Positions 35,695-47,300 of a stretch of DNA of 64,000 bases are shown here, one piece after another. Below the pieces are notes generated by a model. That model was not told the origin of the DNA. It searched no databases and saw only the letters and a program-made list of their open reading frames with translations. How positions within the stretch are numbered: position 1 is the stretch's first letter; the number at the start of each line of letters is the position of its first letter. The DNA comes from Ligustrum vulgare (Eukaryota > Streptophyta > Magnoliopsida > Lamiales > Oleaceae), in contig OY743181.1 of NCBI GenBank assembly GCA_963555705.1, forward strand, positions 29,082,513 to 29,146,512, in the 5' to 3' direction. The translations under genes were made by a program, and so were the position numbers.

Positions 35695-36423
35695 TGATGC
35701 GAACCCCTTCGGTGCGTTGACCGAAAATTCCCACAACAATTTTAATACAAACCCAAGAAAGCTAAAGTGGTAAATAAATGGATAAACACCTTAACTCAAG
35801 TTTAAATCTAACACAAAATTCAAGGATTAACAAACCCTAGCCCAATGGAGAGATTAAAACAAATTCCAAGGTGGCGGAAATCAACAACAAACACAAGAAT
35901 AATAATACCCTAGATTTAATTGACGAAATTCCAAAGATAATACAAGAACAAAGGAGGTTAACCTTACCTCAAGGAGTCTCTCTTAAGGCCAAGCTTCAAT
36001 GAACAACCACGTTATTTACAAATGACAAGAATATGTGTATTTAATGTACAAAATGGGTAAAAAGTGTAATTTCGGAAATTGCAAGAAAAACCCCGTTTTT
36101 TGTAAAACTGAGTGTTTCGGTCGACCGAAAATAGTTCGGTCCATCACAGGGTCGACCGAAAGTGGACTTTCGGTCGACCGCCACTCATCCGAAAGTGACT
36201 GAGGCTGGAACAAAATTCCTCTGCAGAAGATCGGTCGACCGGAATAAAGTTCGGTCGACCGAAAGTGGCTGAAACTCCAATTTTGGCTCCAACTTGATTA
36301 TTGGCTTCTTTTCTTGATTTATTCACGTTGTTTAGCCTCGAATCTTGAACCTCTTCAACTTCGGATCTCGTCATGGGTCCCACGGGCACGTGCATCGAGA
36401 TTTGACTTTCCCAATTCTCATCA
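35695..36423 (-). repeat. 5' LTR of the middle element
   Basis: 729 bp, TGATGCGAACC to TTCTCATCA. About 17 substitutions, one single-base indel and one 13-bp indel separate it from the split left copy (741 bp). It holds GGTCGACCGAAA palindromes at 36118-36260. Confidence 0.92.
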
Positions 36424-36656
36424 CAGAACGTGGAAACTGCTTGTTTAGTGATCGATGAATCGTGGGATGATCCTCCAAAACCGCTTCTTCGACCTTATCT
36501 AGATTTGTCCTCCAATCGCCTTTGCAATTGTCCTATCGCCCAAGCACCTTAATGGTGGCCCAGCTCCCTTTACATCGCCCTTCCATCCGTAATTGACCAT
36601 GATGTTTTGGGCATTTCATGCTGGACCTCCAAATGGGATATTTTTGGGTGTCAACA
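36424..36656 (-). repeat. 5' LTR of the outer element, second part
   Basis: Begins with the CAGAA duplication, then CGTGGAAACTGCTTGTTTAG, aligning to about 8964 onward. It ends GGGTGTCAACA before CCTCC. Confidence 0.85.
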
Positions 36657-37046
36657 CCTCCTTGAACTATGTCAAGTTGCACTTTGTTTTTTGCTCAAAA
36701 ACCAAAAATAATTTTCATTCCTTAAATCTTGCATCTTAATTCGTGTCCAAAATAAATGACATTTTGCTCTCTTCTTTGCCAGAATTTGTGTATTTTAAGA
36801 GAGCTCTTTCTTTAATTGTTGGATGGAGGTGAGTATTTTTAAAGCTAATATTTAGATCAAAAGTATGTGTTCCAAGTGGTTTCCAAAAATTTATCTATTC
36901 TAAAAATAAATAAATAAATTCCTAAAATGCATATCATTGGGATGCATCGAAATCAGAATCAAGAATCACAAGTTTAAACATGTCAATGTAAAGAATAAAC
37001 GTCATAATACATTTCGTATTTTTAATATTATTTAATTGTTTTTAAG

Positions 37047-37084
<38 letters not shown>

Positions 37085-37724
37085 ATTTTTCACATAAAAA
37101 CTAAATACACAAAACATATATAATAACAATGTTCTTTAATTTCAGAATTATTAATTCAAAGAAAATATAGATTCATGAATGTTAATTTTATTTATTACAC
37201 TATAATTTATTTCAATATTTCAAAATATTTTAAACCATAAAAAAAAGATAAAAATAATATTTAAAGGAGAGGAAAGTTTAATAGATAAATAAATGACAAT
37301 AAAAACAATTTTTTCAAAAAAAAAAAATGGTTAACTCCCATCCCACTTTATGCGGGATGTGGAGACAAACAACACTTATAAAAGAGCTCGTGTGTATCTT
37401 TTAAAACTTAAACTTGCAAAAGGGTGCCCTCTGCTTGGTAACACTGTTTGATTTATAAATTAGTTTATTTATGATTTTGAGGTAAAAAGTAGTAGTTGAA
37501 AATTGAAGAGTGAAAATGTGTGTGGTTAAAAAGTGATTTGAAAAATTGTGTGATTTATAATTTGATTTATAAACCAAAAATAGCACATTTACTTGAATTT
37601 AATATTAATATTATTGCAATCATGTCAATCGGATCTGAAAAATACAGGTTTATTACCGGTTTTGATCGATTCATTACCAAATTTTTATACCCAATTCAAA
37701 TGCATTAATGCTTCTTTTAGAACA
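36657..37724. other. Intergenic, no gene seen
   Basis: Host DNA right of the nested complex, starting with the CCTCC copy. It contains an (AT)n tract (about 37050-37082), poly(A) near 37318 and a MITE-like TTTATAAATTAG / GTGGTTAAAAAGTGATTTG module (about 37440-37590). Confidence 0.6.
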
Positions 37725-40094
37725 CTAGTATTTTCACCCGTGCGATGCACGGGAATATAGTAGTGATAGTGATTTTAATCAAAATTTATGAAAATATTAT
37801 TAATTATACAATTATGTCAAATAAAAATATAGTATAATAATATTTTAATGCAAATTATTATCAAGTTCAAAATTAAAAAAAAAAAAAAAAAAAAAAAGAA
37901 TAATCAAAATAGGAAATGCAACATTAACAAAACTAATAAAAAAATAAGAAGTTATGATCATTATAAAAAAAAAAAAAATCTTTTCTTTTTAAAATTGTTT
38001 CTTTTTTTTAAAAAAAAAAAATATTTTTATTTACTTGTTTGTTAAACTTTCTTTTTTTTAAATAAGATATTTTTATCATTTTATTATATATTAAATTATT
38101 TTGAAATAAAATTTAATATATAAAATTAACAATCATAAATCTACATTTGCTTTCAATTGGTAAATAATATTGTGGTTATATTTTTTATTTATTTAATTTT
38201 ACTCCAAATGAGTAAATGTTGTTTTATTTGTAAACTAATTTTTTTTAGAAAATTTTCTTATCTTTGAAATAATTATTTATTTTTTTAATTAAAATCGATC
38301 CAACCCCGGTTCAATCCGATTCAATTTTTGACCTTTGACCTGTTGCCTCTTTTTGGTCGAACCATTTAATGTTTTCTGAACACGGAGTATTATATAACTC
38401 AAATGATATAATTTAAAATAAAGTAAAAATATAAAGTAAAATTTTGACATTTGAATATTTGGACAATTTTACGGACAATTTTTTTATAGTTTTCTCTCAC
38501 TTATTGTATTGTATTAAACTTCTTGTTGAGATATTCGATTTGACGCCTATATTACATATTTTTTGACTTCAAAATAATACAATAATATGTATGGTTAAAA
38601 AAGTGGTTTTAGAAATTGTATAATTTATAAAATAGTTTATAAACCATTTTTGCAAGTTTATCGAACACATGCTTAAAGATGATTTTAATACTGATAATTA
38701 CCAATAGAATTTTTCAAATACATTCCTACATGCGAGATTGATTACTTCTAACTCTTGTCAATTGTCATTACATATGAAGAAAAATTATATTCAATCAAAT
38801 ATTAAATTATTCAATTTGAGAGAAAATTTTTGGATTAGTCATTTAATTTATTTTTTTATATAATCTAATTGAAAAACTTATAAAAAAAAAATATAAAGAA
38901 TGTTCTTAAGTTCTTTAAACTAAAACATATTTCGTTCTTTAAACAAAATCATTTTCGGGTTATTTAAATGTTTTTCAACACATTTTATGATATAACTTTA
39001 TATCTTTATAAATAATTTAATGTTACTTTACCAAATTAGTTACACTATGATTAAGCAGAATATTTTTGAATACTTTTTTTTAATTAATTTAACATAATTT
39101 CGAATTTACGAATCTTAAATACTTTTTTATAACAATAGAGAATTATTTATTTATTTTTTAAATTAGACTTATGAATACTTTAGATGTAATTTTTTTCACA
39201 TTTTTCACAAAAAAAAAGAAGTTATGATACACAATAAGATTAATAGTTATATTAAAATCAATCATCATATTAAGTAAAAACAAATTTGTTAAAAAAAAAT
39301 TAAATTGTTCTTTTTTGGAATTGGAACGAAGCATCTTTATTTGACAAAATATTTTTTAACAACACACTTTTAAACTACTTTTTAATTACACATACTTTTT
39401 ATCTCTACTTTTCAATTACTAATTTTTACATTGAAAACATCACATTCTTTGTTTTTAAACAAAAAATTTTAACTACCATTATTTTTTATATAATTTAAAA
39501 GTGCTCAAATCAATTTTTTTTTTTTTTTTTTGAAAAAATACATTTAGTGCTCAAAAGTGTAATTCAATTTGCAATTATTACACTTTCTAAAATGCAATCA
39601 TTATTTTTTTTTTTTTTAATTCTTGTGTTTTTTACAAAATCTTTCCAAATTCAGTTAAGTTCATTTTGGTGAGAAAGTGTATCTGTGTGTTTATTTTTAG
39701 TAAAGACTTTGTTTTTATATATATGTAAACAACACGCTATTAAACTACTTTTTAATTACACATACTTTTTCTCTCCACTTTTCAATTACTAATTTTTACA
39801 TTGAAAACATCACATTCTTTGTTTTTAAACAAAAAATTTTAACTACCATTATTTTTTATATAATTTAAAAGTGTTCAAAACAATTTTTTTTTTTTTTTTC
39901 AAAATATACATGCAGTGCTCAAAAGTGTAATTACATTTGCAATTATTACACTTTCTAAAATGCAATCATTTTTTATTTATTTTTTAATTCTTATGTTTTT
40001 TACAAAATATTTCCAAATTTAGTAAGTTCATTTTGACGGGAAAGTGTGTGTGTTTATTTTTAATAAAGACTTTGTTTTTATATATATATATAGA
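37725..40094 (-). mobile_element. Helitron-like non-autonomous element
   Basis: On the minus strand the 3' end has the perfect 7-bp stem CCCGTGC/GCACGGG (37737-37753), 8 nt, then CTAG followed by T (host base at 37724). The 5' end starts TCTATATATATATA after an A (40094/40095). Insertion between A and T without duplication, TC start and hairpin-CTAG end fit a Helitron. It is 2.37 kb, has no Rep or helicase frame and so would be non-autonomous. Its 5'-terminal 370 bp are present twice in tandem (39358-39727 and 39728-40094). Confidence 0.65.
39358..40094. repeat. Tandem duplication of the Helitron 5' region, period 370 bp
   Basis: Both units begin AACAACAC and share CTACTTTTTAATTACACATA, AAAGTG(C/T)TCAAA, a poly(T) run, AGTGCTCAAAAGTGTAAT, and an end with AAAGTGT, TAAAGACTTTGTTTTTATAT. 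They differ by scattered substitutions and T-run length. Confidence 0.85.
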
Positions 40095-41313
40095 TATAGG
40101 TCGGCAAAATTACATGATGCAATTACACCCCCAAATGGACTATGATCGTACAGCAGGCTATTTTTGCTCACTGTCTTAGCCAAACATGGCGTTGGAATTG
40201 CAATGCACGCACGCCTCATCTTTCCTTTGGTTTACATTTGGTCCCCATATTTCTTGTCTATTTATCTTAAGTCCTTTCTTATTTAATCCTTCATATTTCA
40301 TTTCATCTAATTTGATCCATGTAATCTTCAATCGTCATCCCTTGGTCTAAATCAACTTTTGTAGATTTGTGATAGTCTATGAACTTAAAAATTCTTCATT
40401 TCTTTACTTTGGCCGATTTTCACTTCTTTTCATCTAAAAAAATCCATGCAACAAGCTATCCAATGCATTTTGTTTTTATTTGTTTGTATTTTTAGTTGAT
40501 TATTATAGGAACAAGAGTTTTATGTTTAAGAATTTGATTTGATAGTATGTTTTACGCGCTTATCTAGGCTTTTAAATTAGATAAATTATTGATAATTGAA
40601 CAAATATATCCCTAATTTAGTGTAAACATATTAATTATAGGTATGTGGTTGCCCCATTAATTATTTTCTGGGAAAAATACATAATTAAGGGATTTACAAA
40701 TACATATTTCAAAAATAAGACCAAACCTATATATATTCAAAAATCAGGTTTTTATTAATATTAATTAATTATGTTAAATAATTAAAAATATTTTATTAAT
40801 TATACATATTAAGGTCACAACATTGCATAATTTCATGTCACAAACACAAATATTTTAGGTCACAACTTTCACAACTAACTTCAAAGTCACAAATTACAAA
40901 ATCATTAGGTCACACAAACGTCAAATTAGTCAATCCCGACTTTTTCGAGGTCACAACGTATTAAATTATTAGGTCACAAGTTTCACAACTGATTTCAATG
41001 CCACAAATTACTAAATTATTAGGTCACACAAATTTCAAATTAGTCTATCCCAACTTTTTTCTAGGTCACAACGTATTAAATTATTAGGTCACAAATCTTT
41101 TAAGTTATCATCAAATTATAAGGTCACATTTATATAATTTCTTGGTAACAAATTATAAATTATTATGTCATTTTTTTTAAGTCACGTTTATCATGTCGAC
41201 ATTTTCAACAATCAACACCGCCACACCATCAGCACCACCACCGTCGTCGCCGCCGACGGCGGCAAAATTGCACACGATCTTCAAATTTCAAAACCAAAAT
41301 TTCTCTCCCTCAC
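40095..41313. other. Intergenic, with a 115-bp tandem repeat
   Basis: No gene seen. From 40857 a unit of 114-115 bp (AGGTCACAA, then TTTCACAACT, CACAAATTAC, AGGTCACACAAA, TAGTCxATCCC, AGGTCACAACGTATTAAAT) is present twice in full (40857-40970 and 40971-41085), with partial copies on both sides (about 40811-41180). The DNA then turns CA- and CG-rich (41215-41275). Confidence 0.7.
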
Positions 41314-41318
41314 CATCG

Positions 41319-43101
41319 TGTTAGCCCAAGAGTAAACTAATCAAGAGATGAGTGAATTGATTTTTAAAACTTTTTCGATAAATAATCTCAAACTTAAAAA
41401 TCAATGTGTACAAGTATGAGCACTTAGTATTGTAAGTAAGTTAACTATCAATGTAGTGTGCTATAAATGTGTAAACTTAATTGATAAGCAAGTATAGCAC
41501 TTAGATATAGTGTTGCACAATATAAATTGATAGAATAGAGTAAGTGCAATGTAAGTAAGTAAAAGGGATAAGAGAATGCAAACGCGATTTATGGAGGTTC
41601 AATCAACCAACGTGATCCACGTCCCCCGTTACCAAGCTCTCCGTCACGAGCAAGGTCAAATCCACTATATTTGTAACTTACAACAAGGAGTACCAAATCC
41701 TTAGGCGACTTACAACAAGGAGCACCTACCCTTAACCAATAATCGAGTTTTCACAAGGCTCTCGAAACCACAAGATATAATGAATTGAATTTACAATTGA
41801 AATAACTCTCTTGACAAATGATATACTCAAATTAAGTACCGAGAGAGTTAGGCTAACACTTCAATATATAGCAATGAATTAAGCTCGAGTGTTAGACAAA
41901 AATTTTGATGCAAATGATAATGAAAAGTTCAATGCAATCAAACAAAGTTTTTCAAATAATCTCTTGTTAAAATATTGAATCAAATTAAGTATCAAGAGAT
42001 GCCACACTTGAATAATTAACATTGAGTTAAGCTCAAAATGTTTAGACAATGGAACTTTGATGAATCAAATAATAATGAAAAATGTAACACAAATAATCAA
42101 AATTCTTTAATTGAAATTTCTCTCTTTTAAAAGATTAAAACAAGTTTAGAATAAAGAGAGACTTACACTTCAATTCCAATATAGTGTGAAGATGTTGAAG
42201 AAGTTTAAACAATATAAAACCAAGAATCTTCACAAAACTTTCTTCCAAAAACTTTGATGATTTGATAAAACAAAGTTTAGATCAATCAAAGTTTTATAAT
42301 AATAATAGATGAATATAAACCAAGTAAGAACAATGATTTTTCACAAGAAAGTTTCTATAAAATCTTTTCTATGTTGTTTAAATTAAATGTAAAAGAGGTG
42401 GCTATTTATAGATCAAGATATTCAAATTCAGCAACTTTTGGTTGACCATTTCTGGAGTTTCGGTCGACCGAAACATGCATATAGCCGTTACACATTTTCA
42501 ACCGTTGGAGTTTCGATTGACCATTTTCGGTTGACTGGAAGTTGACTTTCGGTTGACCGAAAATTGACTTTTGAAAAACATGAAAATTTAGGATTTTTAG
42601 GTTTTTAACTTGTTTTTCAAAGTGGTTTAACATACTATAATCATGATTTAAGATCAAATAACATTTGAAAAGCAATATTGACTTGGATAAAAATATTTTA
42701 TGCAAGTGATGAATTTTCAAGTAAGTTTTTTGATGCATAAAAATCATTTTCGAGCTCGTTGAATGTCATCGCTAAAGATTGAGAGTGTTATACCTTTACA
42801 TAGGTTAAATCAACTCTTGAACTTGAACTCTAATCTTGTATGCTTGAATTCTTGATCTTCATGTCATGCTTTTTCACTTCAATTTTGATCTTTGAATATC
42901 TTCAATTCTTTCATGATCTTCTTTGCGTCTCATGTGCTTGATCACATAGTCTTGATTTATATCTTTGAGAGACGATTTGAACATAGAGTACTTTGAATAT
43001 TTATCATTACATGAAACACTTGAAGCACACTTGTTAATAACACAATATATTCTTGTTTGTTATGATCAAAACAATAAGGTTAAGTTAACCATAGGTCAAC
43101 A
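41319..43101. mobile_element. Solo LTR, 1.78 kb, possibly Ty1/copia SIRE-like
   Basis: TGTTAGCCC at 41319 and GGTCAACA at 43101 are inverted ends; the target duplication CATCG is at 41314-41318 and 43102-43106. There is no gag or pol frame and no second LTR. GGTCGACCGAAA and GGTTGACCGAAA words cluster at 42460-42575, as in the LTR of the gypsy element at 35695. Assignment to the SIRE group rests on size and general resemblance only. Confidence 0.75.
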
Positions 43102-43106
43102 CATCG

Positions 43107-44302
43107 CACACAGAGAACACCTCCGCCACAATTTTATATCTGGTCACAATCGCAATCACAACCTTTCGACCACCACAGCCTTCACCACACCGTCGTAGCT
43201 GCAGCCTCAACCTCAATCTCAAAAAAAAAAAAAAAAAAAAAAAAACGCAATCAGAAATCAGAATTCACCACCACATTGCAACACAAATCAACAGCAACCA
43301 CCATCAACGCTGCACACCACTACACGACACCACGCATTCATCAAACCGCCACACCACCACAACCATCGTATCCACCGCAACACCACACCGCCACCGCAAC
43401 ATCCACACCACCACGTGAAGCAACATTCGACAACACAATTTATCACCACCACCCTCAACATCACCAAACCACCACACAGCGGTTGGTTAAATCGCGACAT
43501 AGCTGGGGCTGAACAGCGGCGTCGTCATCTCTTATAGGTAACGACTTCTATGGTCCGAAATCTGAAGTGGTGGGGGGTGGAGTTCGACAACACAGATTAT
43601 CAACACCACCCTCAACATCACCAACACCACCACACAGCGGCTGGCCGGATCGCGACAGCGCTGCGGCCAAGAAGCTACGGCGACGTCATCTCCTATGGGT
43701 AACGACTCCTCTGGTGCCGTAATCTGAAGTGATAGGTGGGTGATTGAAGAGCCGCTTCACCAGAAGAGTGAGGCCGTGAAGGAGGTTTGGAAACAGAGAG
43801 AATAGAGAGAGTGTTAGGGAAATAGGATTTGTATTAGATTAGGATAAATTATTATAATTTATTTTGTATATTTATTATTAATTATTATTAAAATTAAATT
43901 ATGACATGATTTTTGTATGAATAACACTTATATATAATTTTTGAAATTGGAAGTTAAAATACCTTTTCCTCTTATTTTCTTTCCTAAACTTTTACATGGC
44001 AAGGGTTTAGGGCACGAGTTTTAATCTAATTCTTGGGGCTATTAATAAATTTTTACTTGCTCTATTCTATATTCATAGTGCTTACAAAGAATTTCATCAA
44101 CCAAAAGAATTAAATAATTACAAATAAAGGAAATGAAAATAATAATAAGATACACATGCTAATTGATAAATGTTGCATACAATAGGATTTCCCTTCACCC
44201 ATGTTATATATCTAGACTCGTAAAGGTAAAGGGTTTGTAACCAAAAACCTGAAATCTAAACTGATAAAATACATACATATAGATTGTAAAACACCAGATA
44301 AT
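43107..44302. other. CA-rich stretch and 3' flank of TPR2, no gene recognised
   Basis: 43107-43800 is CACCAC-rich and GC-richer than its surroundings, with a 157-bp tandem duplication (43426-43582 and 43583-43738) and a poly(A) run near 43220. It continues the sequence left of the solo LTR (41215-41313), so both were one unit before that insertion, perhaps an LTR or DNA transposon. A 78-codon His/Thr-rich frame (43276-43512) looks like a composition artefact. 43800-44302 is AT-rich and should hold the 3' UTR of TPR2; no poly(A) site could be fixed. Confidence 0.55.
43426..43738. repeat. 157-bp tandem duplication
   Basis: Both units start TTCGACAACACA and share CACCACACAGCGG, TCGCGACA, GTCGTCATCTC or GACGTCATCTC, GGTAACGACT and ATCTGAAGTG. 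They differ at roughly one site in ten. Confidence 0.85.
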
Positions 44303-47300
44303 TCATCTTTGGTTCTGATCAGTTGCAAGGTTGGCAGTAGTCGACGATGAAGCCGCCCTGCCATTATCAGACGGAGGGCTTGATCCCCACTTGCCTTCAG
44401 ATTCCGAGGGTTCTATTACTTTAACCGACCCATCCGTCAACCCGACAGCAAATTGATTGGGGTCCTGTGGGTGTGCTGCAACCACCACTGGGTGGATAGC
44501 TTGGCTCCTATAAAGGAAGAAATGTCATGGTTAGTCACTCTACTAAGCCTCCGTTCTTTAACGCGATTATTACATTACAATTTATAAACAACACAATTTA
44601 ATCTAGTGGTGTTCTCACCCTTTCAATACTGCCTGGGATAAGTAAGCAGATGGGGCGACACGGCATCTTAATCTGAGGGTATCAGCGTCAAAGACTCCAA
44701 CATTACCGTCGCAGAAGGAAGCATAAACTAGTTGACTGTTACAGGAGTATACTGCACATGATATAGGAGCAGATAGGGTATCTTGTGGGACCCACTGCAA
44801 TACACAAAATCCATAAGACCATGATTGATTGATTGATTGATTAATGGAGTTAAAAATACAGATGTCCAGCATCCAATTAATTTACCTGACGTATACGCTC
44901 CATCTTCGAGGTATCATAAATAGCTAATTGAGTCTCATGGGATACTAGCAGACGAACTTGATCTGAATGGAACTGCACTCGTGTGTCACCAGTGGGTGCT
45001 TTACCAGGAGGCAATTGTATAGGAACTGACTTCCTTTTCTCCCATGTGTCAATGCTCCAAATGCAGAGCTACAAAAACAAGGCTGTGCTAATAAATAGCA
45101 AATCTCTTGACACTTTCAAACAAGATGAACGGCGAAAATGCCATATTCATTTACAGAAATTATTTTCCATGTTCAGTCTAGAACATATTTCCCGAAAGAG
45201 GAAGACAACAAAAAAATCTGAGAAACTATTTAATTGCAGTTGAATGCATCATTACTTTCTTTTTTTCCCCAATTTCTTTGAGACTTAAGAGGGGAATGTT
45301 TGCACCATCAAAGTCAAAGAACTAGGTGTTTGCCAAGAAACAGAAATTGACAAAAGCACAAATTTATCAATTCTATGAAATGATATTCCATTAAATTCGA
45401 TAATAACCAATATTATGAGAAAATCATTAAAAATAAAATAAAAAATCAATATTTGACTAATTCAAATTATAGGAAGGACTCAGGTATGTTTCTTAGTGTA
45501 CTATACAACATTGAATGCAATAAGTAGAACCTTACTTGAGCATCTGCACCAGATGACACCAATATATTCAGGTTGGTGGAAAATGCTAAACCAGAAATAC
45601 GCTTCTGATGACCTTTCAGCTTTGATTTCACCTAATAAATGCAAAATTCAATTAAATCAGAAACATATGCACAGCACAAACATTATGAGACATCACCAAA
45701 AAGCATTTAAAAGATGTACCTCATCCACCCTGACATTAAATATGTGGATTGTGGAATCCTCCATGCCAATTGCTATAATGTTGTTATCTTGTGGATGGAA
45801 CGCCAGGAAGGTTGAAGCTGGTGGAGGTGGCATAAATGTCGTCATCACCTACATGTCATAGAAAGCAAAACTTTTAAACAATTACAATCTACAAATCCAT
45901 TTTGAAACGAAAGAATTGAAGCAACAGAATCTGCTGACACACCTTAAATGTCATCATGTTGAACAATGAAACCTTTCCCCCAGCAGCGGACATTACATAA
46001 GAGTCATTCTTTGAAAGAGCAATGCACGGAACTGCTTCCTCAAGGTTGACACCTGAGATGTCATTGGTCATAAGAAGACCACTGTTTGGTTGCCAAATTT
46101 GAGGAACAGCATTGGCAGTGGCCTTTAAACCACGACAAAATTCAGAAATTAATCCATAATGAGGAGCAGTGGACAAATAATGGAAATATGTAGAACACGT
46201 ACAAGATACAATACACGTCAATTTACTAATGTTACCTTTCCACTTGGATTTTGCTCATTGCGACCCCACTTCCACAACTTCTGGATTCCATTTGATCCAA
46301 GTGCCAAAACGCCAAGTCCAGAATTGGTATATATTAACCGTGCAACCTGGACAAAATATACCAGCTAAAGTATCGTATTCCAGATAAATCATGCAACTAG
46401 TATAAATTAATTGAAATACCTTATGACCCGAATCTGTGCTATCTGGCATGTTCACCATTCGGCATTGAACATGATCTATAATTTCAGTCAATTGCCACGG
46501 TTTCGATTTATCTGTAACATCATCCAATGTTCTTGGCTTTTCCATGCTTCTAGCCATGGAATCAACACCATTCTGAAAAGACAAGCACAAAAAATTGAGA
46601 TATAGTTCATTGTTGGAAAGCAATTGACTAAGCAGAATATAATATAGAAATCTCGTCTATGGCTAGAAGCAAAACACTTGAAATAGTAAATCAGTCAGTA
46701 CTTGATATACGTATAATAGCCGGAATTGGACAAAAAGTAAGATAAATGTTGGACCATTGATTTACAGTGTGTTTACAGGTGCACCTATACCATGACTGAA
46801 ACTTGTAGCATTACAGATATTAAGCACTTATGTGAATATAAAAGGCAAGATATTCACAAGGAGAAGAGGAAAAAAAATCTAACAATGTTTGGCTGGCTGA
46901 TGGATGCAATTCTAGATAAACATACATCTCAGACACCCTATAAAAAGGGGAATTGGCTTACATGGATGGAAGATGGCCTGACAGGAGAGCATCTTTCCAC
47001 TTTACAATTCACAGGAGCAACATTTGCAACAGAAGACCCAGAAACCTGTTAAAGAAAAGGGGAAAATCAATGTGATTTCACGCAAAGGTTTATTCAGCTA
47101 AATGTCAAAAAAGAAAATGAAATTAGACCTTCATTGCCGCTGCTTCCATGGGAGATCTTAATGCTTCAAAAGAAGAGGCTTCAACTGTCCTTAAGGATCT
47201 CAGACCAGCAGCATTTGCTAATATCTTTACTCCATTGTCTGCTGTGGTAACAGCGAAGAGATTCCCTTCCTTGTTAAATCTCACACGTGGAAGATTCTGC

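Larger units (their letters stand above)
20735..36423 (-). mobile_element. Middle Ty3/gypsy element, internally deleted, minus strand
   Basis: TG at 20735 and CA at 36423, with target duplication CAGAA at 20730-20734 and 36424-36428. It sits inside the 5' LTR of the outer element. Excluding the younger insertion it is about 5.1 kb. The right LTR is followed (minus strand) by an initiator-Met primer site; the left LTR is preceded by the polypurine tract GAGGGAGGGGA. The coding region keeps a protease-like domain, a short RNase H tail and a shortened integrase, but lacks the gag body, the RT core and the integrase catalytic centre. Mobilisation would need proteins supplied in trans. The LTRs differ by about 17 substitutions and a 13-bp indel, so its age lies between the outer and inner elements. 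Confidence 0.92.

Noticed and set aside
43276..43512. A His/Thr-rich 78-codon gene
   Set aside because: Composition follows the CACCAC-rich DNA, the complementary strand is also open, and the region is tandemly duplicated without frame conservation.
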